From: Chloroflexota bacterium
GTDB taxonomy: Bacteria; Chloroflexota; UBA11872
DNA length: 11,397 bases
Direction: 5' to 3'
Assembly (NCBI GenBank): GCA_028875175.1
Contig: JAPPFO010000250.1
Span: forward strand, 1 to 11,397
The notes beneath the pieces are model-generated. The model ran no database searches. It had not been told where the DNA came from and saw only the letters and a program-made list of their open reading frames with translations. Position 1 is the stretch's first letter. Every line of letters starts with the position of its first letter. Both the position numbers and the translations under genes were made by a program. Shown piece by piece: positions 1 to 7,040 of this stretch.

Positions 1-2
1 CG

Positions 3-650
3 CTGGCGGAGATCGTGGGCATGGACCCGGACGCGAGCATGGCCGGGCAAATTCACTGGCTGAATCATGCGCAGATCAACACGGACGGGTCGCGGGTGGC
101 GGTGCTGCACCGGTGGCAGCCGTCCGACGGGCCTCGGCAAACGCGGCTGGTGACGCTGGCGCCGGACGGGTCGGACGCGCGGGTGATCTGGGGCGCGCGG
201 CTGGTATCGCATTACGACTGGCGGAGCGCGGACGAGATTCTCGCCTGGGGCGGAGCGCCGACGGCACCGAATGCGTTCTGGGCGGTGAGCGACGTCGGGG
301 CGGAACCGCAGGCGTTTGCGCGGGACGTGCTGACCGAGGACGGGCACTGTTCGTATTCGCCGGACCGGTTGTGGATCGCGAACGACACGTATCCGGACAG
401 CGAGAACCTGCGGCGGCTGATGATCGTGCGGACGGCGGACGGGCTGCGGGTGGACCTGGCGGCGTTTCAAGCACCGCCTGAGTTCGATGGCCCGCTGCGG
501 GTGGACCTGCACCCGCGCTGGAACCGGGACGGAACGGCGCTTTGCATCGATTCCGCGCACGAGGGGACGCGGCAGGTGTACACGGTGGACCTGCGACCGG
601 CGCTGGAAGCCGCGGCAGGGATTCCCGTAGAGGCGACCGGGGACGCCTAG
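3..650 (+). CDS. TolB/oligogalacturonate-lyase-like beta-propeller protein, 3' part
   Basis: The reading frame is open from the first bases of the window, so the start lies upstream and only the C-terminal 215 residues are visible; the GTG and ATG near base 15-23 are probably internal. The fragment shows repeated propeller blades of the PD40 type: blade strands end in a D-G or S-P-D turn (NTDGSRVAV, APDGSDARV, SYSPDRLWI, NRDGTALCI). The ending, with DLHPRWNRDGTALCIDSAHEG followed by RQVYTVDL, resembles the C-terminus of oligogalacturonate-lyase-like propellers. Such proteins bind or cleave sugar polymers, but here no catalytic residue can be assigned and a non-enzymatic binding role is possible. 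The gene is followed after 42 bases by a codirectional TIM-barrel gene, which supports a carbohydrate role. Family call fairly sure, substrate unknown. Confidence 0.65.
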   Translation: MAEIVGMDPDASMAGQIHWLNHAQINTDGSRVAVLHRWQPSDGPRQTRLVTLAPDGSDARVIWGARLVSHYDWRSADEILAWGGAPTAPNAFWAVSDVGAEPQAFARDVLTEDGHCSYSPDRLWIANDTYPDSENLRRLMIVRTADGLRVDLAAFQAPPEFDGPLRVDLHPRWNRDGTALCIDSAHEGTRQVYTVDLRPALEAAAGIPVEATGDA

Positions 651-692
651 AATGCGCGCCGGCGACATCGCCGGAAGGTCAGGAGAGCGTTC

Positions 693-1559
693 ATGAGTTG
701 GGGCATGTCCGGAATGTGCGGGGAGATCGCGGAGCCGCTGGATGAGCAGATCGCCGGTCTGCGGGTACTGGGGGTTCCCCGGGCAAACCTGACGAAGCTG
801 CGCCTGACGGCGGACGGGCCGGCGCTTTCGATCGATGAGCTGAGCGACGAGCAGCTGGCCGAGCTACGCCGGCGGCTGGATGGGAGCGGGATCGGCTGTT
901 ACTGCGTGACCTCACCGGTCGCCAAGTACGCGGTGGACACGGACGAAGCCAAGGTCGAGCAGCAGCTCACGCGGTCGATCGAGGCGGCAAACGTGCTGGG
1001 CTCACGGTGGATCCGGGTCTTTTCCTTCGCGCCGCGCGACGGCTCGACGGCGGCCGAAGACCGCGACGCCGTGAAGGGCGCATTCGAGCGGCTGGTACGG
1101 CGGATCGAAACCGACGGGGACGGGGCGGTGGCGCTGCTGGAGAACAACTACCGCATGTACACGCTGGACGGCGATTCAACGCTGGACATCCTGTCGGACT
1201 ACGACCCCGGTGAAGTGGCGCTGGCGTTCGACGCGCACGCCTACGTGGTGAGCGAGACGCGGCCCTTCGACGAGGCCTGGTCCAAGGTCGAACCTTGGGT
1301 ACGGGTGCTGCACCTGAAGGACTATGTGGCGGCGACGGGCACGATCGTGCCGATCGGGCAGGGCGACGGGCAGTGGCCGCAGATCATGAAGGCCGTGGAT
1401 CCCGAAAAAGTGGAAGACCTGGCGCTGGAGCCGCACCTGCATAACTCGGCGTACGGCAAGGGACGCGACGGCCTGGACCTGTTCCGAGAGGCACGGGACG
1501 TGGTGCTGGCAATGTTGGACGCGACGGGCAATCCGCGACCGGCAACGAACGTGAACTGA
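693..1559 (+). CDS. Xylose-isomerase-like TIM barrel protein (sugar phosphate isomerase/epimerase family)
   Basis: This is a 288-residue protein of the AP-endonuclease-2/xylose-isomerase-like TIM barrel superfamily, whose members isomerise or epimerise sugars or inositol derivatives using a divalent metal. The expected ligands are all visible at strand ends: Glu150 in LLENN, Asp180 in AFDAHAY, His207 in LHLKDY and Glu246 in LALEPHL. The late GQGDGQWPQIMKAV stretch is the usual 'G.G..dw..i...L' segment of the family. The length is typical. The ATG at 693 is chosen because AGGAG (681-685) lies 7 bases upstream. It probably forms an operon with the propeller gene upstream. It is cytoplasmic, with no signal peptide. 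The exact substrate cannot be told; hydroxypyruvate isomerase, inosose dehydratase or a sugar epimerase are all possible. Confidence 0.8.
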   Translation: MSWGMSGMCGEIAEPLDEQIAGLRVLGVPRANLTKLRLTADGPALSIDELSDEQLAELRRRLDGSGIGCYCVTSPVAKYAVDTDEAKVEQQLTRSIEAANVLGSRWIRVFSFAPRDGSTAAEDRDAVKGAFERLVRRIETDGDGAVALLENNYRMYTLDGDSTLDILSDYDPGEVALAFDAHAYVVSETRPFDEAWSKVEPWVRVLHLKDYVAATGTIVPIGQGDGQWPQIMKAVDPEKVEDLALEPHLHNSAYGKGRDGLDLFREARDVVLAMLDATGNPRPATNVN

Positions 1560-1572
1560 GACTCGTACGCGC

Positions 1573-2955
1573 TTAGTGGCTGGCGGCGGCTGAGGGCATC
1601 TCCTCGGGGCGCATGGCGTCGCCGACGGCGCGGACGTCGTCGGCCCGGTGGCCGATGATGGCGCCATCGGCCAGGAGCTGCTGCTGAATCTGCGTTATGT
1701 CGAGTTCTCGGCTGCCGAGGCCGGAACTGGCTGAGAGCGCGGCGGCGGTGCCGGCGGCCTGGCCCATGCCCATGCAGGTGACGGTGACGCGGCTGGAGGC
1801 GAGCGCGGCCGACTCGGCCGAGTGGCAGCGGCCGGCGACCCAGACGTTGGAGAGGCCTTGCGGCGTCAGCGTGCCGTAGGAGATGTCGTAGGGACGGGTG
1901 ATGACGTGCTCGTGGTAGCCGGATGAATCGACGGGATGCCGGTCCAGCCACCAGGCGCCGAGCGAGACGGCGTCGTCGCAGGCGACGGCGTTCTGGATGT
2001 CGTGGGCGGTGAGCACGCGGTCGCCGCGGATGCGGCGGGTTTCGCGCACGCCAACGACGGGGCCCGAGGTGACGAAGTAGGCGTCTTTGAAGGCCGGGAT
2101 GTGTTCCTTGAATAGATCGAACATCAGGCGGGCGTCTTTGCGGCCCTGGATTTCGGCGGCCGAGAGGTCGTGCGGATCGGTGCCGTTGCCGGCGAAGCGG
2201 GTGGCGTTGAAGTAGTAGTCGCGCTCGGCGTAAGGCGCCATCCAGGGGCCGCCGTAGAGCTTGAGACGGCCGTCGGCGACGGCCTGCTTGAGCAGGGCGC
2301 TGCAGTGGGCTCGGACTTCTGGGGTGGCATCGAAGCCGCCGACGCGGAAATGCAGGCTCATAGGCTGCTGGGTGTCCAGGTCCTGGTCGTAGGGAGCGCC
2401 GGCGAAGGCGGCGACATCGGCGTCGCCGCTGGCGTCGACTACGGCCTTCGGCCTGATGACGCCAAGCCCACCCTTGTTGGCGACCACAACGCCGGTGGCC
2501 CGGTCGCCTTCGCGGACGACGTCGGCCACGACGGAGTGATAGAGGAGTTGGGCGCCGGATTCCTGCATGAGGCGGTCGGCTTCGAGCTTGAATCGCTCAA
2601 TGTCGAAGTGGATGACGTGGCGATCGAGGTTGGCCAGGGACTGGCCGACCTCGGCGTTGAATCGGAAACGCGTGGAGGCGAGCTCTCCCGTGGCGGTGGT
2701 GTGGGCCGCGGCGCGGGCCAGGTCGAATACAACGCCGCCCACCACGGGCAAACCCGAGCGAAGGTCAACGAAACCGTCGAGCGATGCCCCAACCACGCCG
2801 GTGATGTAGCCGCCGGCGAAGCCGCCGCGCTCGACGACGAGCGTTGACGCGCCGGCGCGGGAGGCGGAGATGGCGGCCACGGTGCCCGCGCAACCGGCGC
2901 CGACGACGAGGACGTCGGGCGTGGCTATGACATCAAGTGAGCGGCTGATTTGCAT
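1573..2955 (-). CDS. FAD-dependent oxidoreductase (FAD_oxidored family)
   Basis: This 460-residue flavoprotein has a complete N-terminal Rossmann fold. VLVVGAGCAGTVAA (residues 15-28) carries the GxGxxG dinucleotide motif, and the acidic end of strand 2 is in LVVERGG (39-45). Further family marks are VVDASGDADVAAFAG (172-186), VGVRETRRIRGD (301-312), and the C-terminal flavin-binding segment VAGRCHSAE (373-381) with MGMGQAAGTAAAL (395-407). These match the FAD_oxidored group, often annotated as 'FAD-dependent oxidoreductase' or fumarate-reductase-like, common in catabolic regions. There is no signal peptide and no extra ferredoxin or xanthan-lyase-type domain. The substrate is unknown. The ATG at 2955 has no strong Shine-Dalgarno sequence. 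The gene lies 69 bases downstream of the dciA-like gene, so cotranscription is possible but the functions do not obviously match. It is convergent with the TIM-barrel gene. Confidence 0.85.
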   Translation of the reverse strand: MQISRSLDVIATPDVLVVGAGCAGTVAAISASRAGASTLVVERGGFAGGYITGVVGASLDGFVDLRSGLPVVGGVVFDLARAAAHTTATGELASTRFRFNAEVGQSLANLDRHVIHFDIERFKLEADRLMQESGAQLLYHSVVADVVREGDRATGVVVANKGGLGVIRPKAVVDASGDADVAAFAGAPYDQDLDTQQPMSLHFRVGGFDATPEVRAHCSALLKQAVADGRLKLYGGPWMAPYAERDYYFNATRFAGNGTDPHDLSAAEIQGRKDARLMFDLFKEHIPAFKDAYFVTSGPVVGVRETRRIRGDRVLTAHDIQNAVACDDAVSLGAWWLDRHPVDSSGYHEHVITRPYDISYGTLTPQGLSNVWVAGRCHSAESAALASSRVTVTCMGMGQAAGTAAALSASSGLGSRELDITQIQQQLLADGAIIGHRADDVRAVGDAMRPEEMPSAAASH

Positions 2956-3024
2956 CGGGGTGTGACCTGGGTTTCCGGGGCCGCGCGAGTCTACCGGTGT
3001 CCACGTGCCGGAGTTCCGGCCCGA

Positions 3025-3384
3025 TCAAGTCCGAGGCTCAGATTCCCCTTCGACGGGCCAGCCGTGCACGGAGACCGTGACCCGAACGGATTTCACATCG
3101 TCCGCCTCGAGACGAGCCGCGACGGCCTGGAGGATGTCGGGGACGTAGAAGCGCGCGCGGAAGGCCGTGGCGTTGTCCCGACACTCGAGACGGGCCTCGG
3201 TACCGTTGATGGAACCGACGCGGCAGCGCGCCGCAACGGCGGTGCCGAGCACCTCGCCCAGGACCTCTCGCAGGGCGTCGGCCGTATCCAGGCGTCGCGC
3301 GCCGTAGCGCAGGTCGGGACGGACGGACAACCCTTCGACCAGATCGCGGATGCTGCGCGGCCGGCCTTCGCGTCGATCAGCCAT
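3025..3384 (-). CDS. dciA: DciA-like protein (DUF721), probable replicative helicase loader
   Basis: This is a small protein of 119 residues if translation starts at ATG 3384. A GTG at 3402 would add six residues, but the ATG gives the ATGGCTGA overlap with the recF stop, typical of translational coupling. DUF721/DciA proteins load the replicative helicase DnaB in bacteria lacking DnaC. The central part is the usual compact alpha/beta domain: LREVLGEVLGTAVAA (38-52), then two strands RCRVGSINGTEARLEC (53-68), then a segment 71-92 with FRARF and ILQAVAARL, then VRVTVSVHG. The helix normally carrying a Trp (VWxxVVG) reads VLGEVLG, so that residue is missing and identification leans partly on position directly after recF, as in Actinobacteria and relatives. 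The N-terminus is basic. An alternative is an unrelated small recF-linked protein. Confidence 0.6.
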   Translation of the reverse strand: MADRREGRPRSIRDLVEGLSVRPDLRYGARRLDTADALREVLGEVLGTAVAARCRVGSINGTEARLECRDNATAFRARFYVPDILQAVAARLEADDVKSVRVTVSVHGWPVEGESEPRT

Positions 3385-4510
3385 GGACGCTCTCGATTTC
3401 ACCGGCTCTCACGCGATAGTGGGCCGCGTGACGGAGCGCCGTCTCATTCAGCAGGCCAGGATCGGCGGTCGTCACCAGGGCCTGGGCGTCGCCGGGCAAC
3501 TGGTCGATCAGCAGCCGGCGGTGTGCCGGGTCGAGTTCGGCGGCGATGTCGTCCAGGAGCAGGACAGGGCGTTCGCCGCGTTGCTTGTAAGCCACATCGT
3601 GCTGGCCGAGCTTGAGGGCAAGGGCCGCGAGGCGAAGCTGGCCGCGAGAGCCGACGTGGGCCAACGGGCGTGTATCGAGCCGGGCCTCGAGGTCGTCGCG
3701 ATGGGGTCCGAGGCCCGAGGTTCCACGCTGGACGTCCTGGTTGCGTCGTTTCAGCAACGCGGCGCGGAATCCGGCGGAATCCAGGCCAAGTCCCGCGGAG
3801 CTGTAGGCGAGATCGAGTCGCGCTCCGCCGCGCATGGCTTCGAAGCCCAGGTTGATGGGCGCACGCACGCGGGCCAGGTAGCGAGCCCGGGCGGCGGTGA
3901 CTTCCACGGCGGGCTCGGCGATTCGGTCGTCCCAGAACTCGAGCTCAGCCGGTCGGCCGAGTCCGCCCTGAAGACGGCGCAGCAGGGCGTTGCGTCGGGT
4001 GAGGAGGTTCTCGTAGGTGGTGAGATGGGCCGTGTAGGTCTGGTCGACCTGGGCCACGGCCAGGTCGAGCCAGCGTCGGCGGCCGGAAGGGGCGCCGGTC
4101 CAGAGGTTGAGGTCGGCGGGCGCGAAGCTGACGGCCAGGAGGCGGCCGGGCAGATCGGCCAGGCGGGTGAGGACGCCGTCGACTCGGGCGCGGCGACGGA
4201 CGCCGGATGACTCGCCGTCGTCGGGGCGGGTACGAGCGACGATCATTTCGATTGCGGAGGGGCTGGCGGCGGATTCGACCTCGGCGTGCAGGCGAGCGAA
4301 GCCCTCGGCGGGCGGAGCGTCGAAGCGCACCCAGGCGGCCTCGGGTCCGGGACGCAGGCTCTGGGCGGACGCGAGGATGTGCAGGGCGTCGAGCAGGTTG
4401 GTCTTGCCCTGACCGTTGCCGCCAACGATGACGCTGGGACCGGGCGGCACATCCAGCGTCAGGCGCCGGTAGTTGCGGAAGTTGGCGAGTTGGAGTTGAA
4501 CGACGCGCAC
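3377..4510 (-). CDS. recF: DNA replication and repair protein RecF
   Basis: RecF is an SMC-like ATPase that binds single/double-strand DNA junctions with RecO and RecR and promotes RecA loading at gaps. All family motifs are present in 377 residues: the opening LQLANFRNYRRLTLD, Walker A GGNGQGKT (30-37), GPHRDDLE (268-275), the ABC-type signature GSRGQLR (287-293), and Walker B LLLDDIAAELD (317-327). The open frame continues upstream to 4774, but that part is low-complexity sequence antisense to the membrane protein and does not look like RecF. The GTG at 4510 gives the usual roughly ten residues before FRNY. A second GTG at 4534 would add eight. Neither has a clear ribosome-binding site. Downstream it overlaps the dciA-like gene by 8 bases. 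No dnaN or gyrB is adjacent, unlike the classical arrangement. Confidence 0.95.
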   Translation of the reverse strand: MRVVQLQLANFRNYRRLTLDVPPGPSVIVGGNGQGKTNLLDALHILASAQSLRPGPEAAWVRFDAPPAEGFARLHAEVESAASPSAIEMIVARTRPDDGESSGVRRRARVDGVLTRLADLPGRLLAVSFAPADLNLWTGAPSGRRRWLDLAVAQVDQTYTAHLTTYENLLTRRNALLRRLQGGLGRPAELEFWDDRIAEPAVEVTAARARYLARVRAPINLGFEAMRGGARLDLAYSSAGLGLDSAGFRAALLKRRNQDVQRGTSGLGPHRDDLEARLDTRPLAHVGSRGQLRLAALALKLGQHDVAYKQRGERPVLLLDDIAAELDPAHRRLLIDQLPGDAQALVTTADPGLLNETALRHAAHYRVRAGEIESVHG

Positions 4511-4592
4511 TGGGATCTGCCCGCATTGTCGCACCGGTACGGCTGGGGTCCGGGACGTATGCGGGAGGCTGGAACGGCGGGGTATCCGAGAA

Positions 4593-4856
4593 CTAGAGAC
4601 GCGATTGCGCTTCGCTGTCGCTCCAGTCCAGGCGAAGGGCCGTGAGCTTCTGGCGATTCCACACGAGGTAGCCCAGCAGACCGAGGGTGAGCAGCATGAC
4701 GACGGCGCCATACAGCACGAACGCAGCGACCAGGATCCACGACAGCCAGGTCCAGAACACAACCAGCAGCACAAGCCCCAGGATCGTGACGACCGACAGA
4801 GCCAGAAGGGCCGCCAGGATTTTGCCCTTGAGGGTGCTCGGGACTATCCTCGCCAC
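4593..4856 (-). CDS. Small integral membrane protein, function unknown
   Basis: From the GTG at 4856 this is an 87-residue protein. An in-frame TTG at 4895 would give 100 residues but would overlap the start of the divergent degV gene by 7 bases, so I prefer the GTG; neither start has a good ribosome-binding site. Two long hydrophobic stretches dominate: about residues 12-34 (ILAALLALSVVTILGLVLLVV) and about 39-66 (WILVAAFVLYGAVVMLLTLGLLGYLVW). The tail WNRQKLTALRLDWSDSEAQSRL is polar with several charged residues and likely cytoplasmic. I do not recognise the family. It is the first visible gene of the minus-strand run and lies 82 bases upstream of recF, so it may be cotranscribed with it. 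The hydrophobicity pattern argues for a real protein rather than a chance frame. Confidence 0.6.
   Translation of the reverse strand: MARIVPSTLKGKILAALLALSVVTILGLVLLVVFWTWLSWILVAAFVLYGAVVMLLTLGLLGYLVWNRQKLTALRLDWSDSEAQSRL
4822..4850 (+). promoter_or_regulatory. Candidate sigma-70-type promoter for degV
   Basis: TTGCCC (4822-4827) and TATCCT (4845-4850) are separated by exactly 17 bases, each matching four of six consensus positions. Transcription would begin near 4857, leaving a leader of about 32 bases that carries GGAAG (4873-4877) before the degV ATG. The site lies inside the 5' end of the divergent membrane protein gene. It is only a sequence match and therefore tentative. Confidence 0.35.
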
Positions 4857-4888
4857 GTCAAACGCCGGGACTGGAAGCTGCCAAGAAC

Positions 4889-5731
4889 ATGTCAATCCAA
4901 GTCGTTACCGACAGCACTGCATCACTGCCTCCCGAACTTGCAGCGGAACTGGGGATTACGGTAATCCCGACGCACGTGACGTTCGGGACCACGAGTTACC
5001 GAGACGGCGTGGATCTGGACGCCGACGAATTCTATCGGCTGCTCGAAACATCGCCGGACCACCCGATGACCTCGCAGCCAAACCCGGCCGAGTTCGCGCA
5101 GGTGTATGGGCAAGTCGAGGGCGACGGTCCGATCGTTTCGATCCACGTGTCGACGGACCTGAGCAAGACGGTTGAGTCGGCCCGGCAGGGCGCGGCGCAG
5201 GTGGACCGCGAGATCCTGGTGCTGGACTCGCGGCTGGTGGGCCCGGCGATGGCGTTCAGCGTGATAGCCGCCGCGCGCGCCGGACGCGACGGGGCGAGCC
5301 TGGAGGACATCCAGGGCATCGTGGCCGACCACGCGGAGCGAGGGCACCTGATCTTTGTGGTCCAGACGCTGGAGTACTTGAAACGGGGCGGACGCATCGG
5401 CGGCGCGCAGGCATTTCTGGGGTCGTTGCTGAACGTGAAGCCGGTGCTTGAACTGGCTGACGGCGTGGTGGCGCCGGTGACGCGAGTTCGCACCATGCGC
5501 AAGGCTCACGCGGCGATTGCGGACCGGGTAAGCGAGCAGGCGCCGAACGGGGTGTCCAGCTGGGCCATTCTGCACGCGGACAATCAGGCTGAACATGATC
5601 GCCTGAAGCGCGACCTGGCCGACGGTCTGAACGCCGAGGGCGATACGATCCCCAACCTGGCCATCAGCCCGGTGGTGGGAACGCACACGGGACCCGGGGC
5701 GTTCGGGTTCGCGTTCCTGGCGCGGCCCTAG
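4889..5731 (+). CDS. DegV family fatty-acid-binding protein
   Basis: DegV/FakB proteins hold a fatty acid in a buried pocket; in Firmicutes they present it to the kinase FakA for phosphorylation and phospholipid synthesis. The 280-residue protein has the full family layout: N-terminal VTDSTASLP (6-14), TSQPNPAEF (61-69), the head-group loop VSTDLSKT (87-94), VLDSRLVG (111-118), LEYLKRGGRIGG (161-172) followed by LGSLLNVKPVL (177-187), and near the end VVGTHTGPGAFG (262-273). The usual loop S-S-x-L-S-G-T is changed to S-T-D-L-S-K-T, but the serines expected to touch the carboxylate remain. The ATG at 4889 fits the family N-terminus. No FakA/DhaL-like kinase gene is nearby. It is divergent from the small membrane protein and shares its stop region with the deacetylase. 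Confidence 0.93.
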   Translation: MSIQVVTDSTASLPPELAAELGITVIPTHVTFGTTSYRDGVDLDADEFYRLLETSPDHPMTSQPNPAEFAQVYGQVEGDGPIVSIHVSTDLSKTVESARQGAAQVDREILVLDSRLVGPAMAFSVIAAARAGRDGASLEDIQGIVADHAERGHLIFVVQTLEYLKRGGRIGGAQAFLGSLLNVKPVLELADGVVAPVTRVRTMRKAHAAIADRVSEQAPNGVSSWAILHADNQAEHDRLKRDLADGLNAEGDTIPNLAISPVVGTHTGPGAFGFAFLARP

Positions 5732-6936
5732 ACGGGCGAAGGCACCCCGTCGGCCGCGGCGGCCTGGCGGATCTTCTGCACAACGTCCGCCAGCGGCCAC
5801 CAGGCTTCGACGCCGACGCGGCGGAGTTCGAACAGGCGTTCGAGGTTGTGCAGGATGCCAGGCACGGTTGAAACAGCTGCCCGGTATTCGGCGGCGGCGA
5901 CGAGCGCTTTGACGTCGGGGTCGAAGCGGCCGAGGGGATAGGCGAAATAGTCGACGCCAGCCACGTCGGCCTCGAGCCACAGGCGCGACTCGACAACTTC
6001 GGCCTGAGCGGCGCCGAGATTGGTGCGGTACAGGGGCGGCAGGTTGGCGTGGTTGATGGTGTGGGAGCCGACGGTGACGCCGGCGGCGCGCACGGACTGA
6101 ATGTCAGCCAGCGTCATGTGACCTTGGCCGTGGCGATCGAAGCCGGGCAAGACGAAGAAGACGGCCGGCACGCGCAAGTCCTGTAGCACGGGGAGCGCCC
6201 CGTCGATCTGGTCCAGCCAGCCGTCATCGAACGAGACGACGAACGGCCTGTCGGGCAGTTCGGCCCAGCCTTCGATGGCCGCGACCAGGTGTTCGAAGGA
6301 GACGGGGGAGAGTCCGGCGTCCATCAGGCCTTCAAGCTGTGCCTGGAAGGCCGTAGGGCCGGCGATGCGGTGATAGGTGAGGATCGGCGCCTGTACCTCG
6401 GACGGTGGATCAGCGGTCAGGCGTTGGACCGGGGCCGGGCCTTCGGCGCCGCGAGTGCGCTCGGTATCGTCAAGCGTGACGAAAAGGTCGCCCAGATGGC
6501 CGGGGGTCGGCCGGGCGTCCACGGGCGAGCGGTCCAGCATTCGGACCAGATCGCGCTCGTATAGGCGAATACGCCAGCCGCGCCAGTCGAAGGGTGCGCT
6601 GGCAGGCGGTCCGGCGCGGTCGCGGCGCGACTCGTCGATCCAGGGATCGGCGAATGGGCCATCGGAGCCCGCGGCGGGGGGCGCCTGGAGCGCCCGGGCC
6701 ATGGCCTTGCCAAGGTCCGCGAGGCGCGGCACGCCGACCTGATGGGCGCTGGAGCGGCCGGGGGCGTCAAGGCGTCCGTGATTGAAGTATTGGTGCAACG
6801 CGTCGCCAGCGAACAGGCCGGGGGTGATGGGATAGCCGAGGACCGCGGGTCCGCCCACAGCTTCAACGGCACGAAGAAAGGGGGCTTCGACCGGAATGCC
6901 CGACACTTCACGCCAGCGGGAGCGTCGATCAGGCAT
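5728..6936 (-). CDS. Polysaccharide deacetylase with N-terminal GYP/QYFNHGR module
   Basis: The C-terminal half (about residues 183-380) is a NodB-homology domain, which removes acetyl groups from amino sugars in cell-surface or environmental glycans using a metal. It opens with ILTYHRI (185-191), has the catalytic base and metal Asp in SFDDGW (235-240; Asp237, Asp238), the metal-binding histidines in SHTINH (His292, His296), and FAYPLGRFD (331-339) in the place of the R-x-P-Y motif. The ending LRRVGVEAW resembles the PgaB/IcaB-like branch. The first 80 residues hold a separate module, LGYPITPG (33-40), HQYFNHGRLD (48-57) and VGVPRLADLG (67-76), which I know mostly from secreted Chloroflexota proteins. 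A linker rich in Pro and Ala follows. ATG 6936 has no signal peptide after it, and an in-frame stop at 6964-6966 limits upward extension, so export is unexplained. It overlaps degV by 4 bases. Confidence 0.85.
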   Translation of the reverse strand: MPDRRSRWREVSGIPVEAPFLRAVEAVGGPAVLGYPITPGLFAGDALHQYFNHGRLDAPGRSSAHQVGVPRLADLGKAMARALQAPPAAGSDGPFADPWIDESRRDRAGPPASAPFDWRGWRIRLYERDLVRMLDRSPVDARPTPGHLGDLFVTLDDTERTRGAEGPAPVQRLTADPPSEVQAPILTYHRIAGPTAFQAQLEGLMDAGLSPVSFEHLVAAIEGWAELPDRPFVVSFDDGWLDQIDGALPVLQDLRVPAVFFVLPGFDRHGQGHMTLADIQSVRAAGVTVGSHTINHANLPPLYRTNLGAAQAEVVESRLWLEADVAGVDYFAYPLGRFDPDVKALVAAAEYRAAVSTVPGILHNLERLFELRRVGVEAWWPLADVVQKIRQAAAADGVPSPV

Positions 6937-7040
6937 TTCGCCGCCCGGCGTCAGATTGGCGGATCAAGCCGGCAACTGCCGCTCGCACGGGAGGCGGCGC
7001 CCATCGGGACTACCCGCGGACGGGCAGCGGATTCCGCCGC

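Noticed and set aside
3350..4210. A 286-codon open frame on the plus strand across recF
   Set aside because: The opposite strand carries all RecF motifs, while this translation is repetitive Gly/Ala/Arg sequence with no family features.
4511..4774. Extended N-terminus of recF
   Set aside because: The 88 extra residues are Cys/Ser-rich, overlap the membrane protein gene in another frame, and do not resemble RecF, which begins about ten residues before FRNY.
4867..4895. A perfect TTGACA on the minus strand (4890-4895) as promoter for the membrane protein gene
   Set aside because: No -10-like hexamer lies 16-18 bases downstream; the candidate positions read AGTCCC or similar.
4922..5980. A 352-codon open frame on the minus strand across degV
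   Set aside because: It is Arg/Pro-rich and antisense to a well-supported DegV protein, and it also runs into the deacetylase gene in another frame.
7011..7030. Possible terminator after the UroD-family gene
   Set aside because: Only a 4-base-pair CCCG/CGGG stem is possible, with no T-run, so it is within chance for this base composition.
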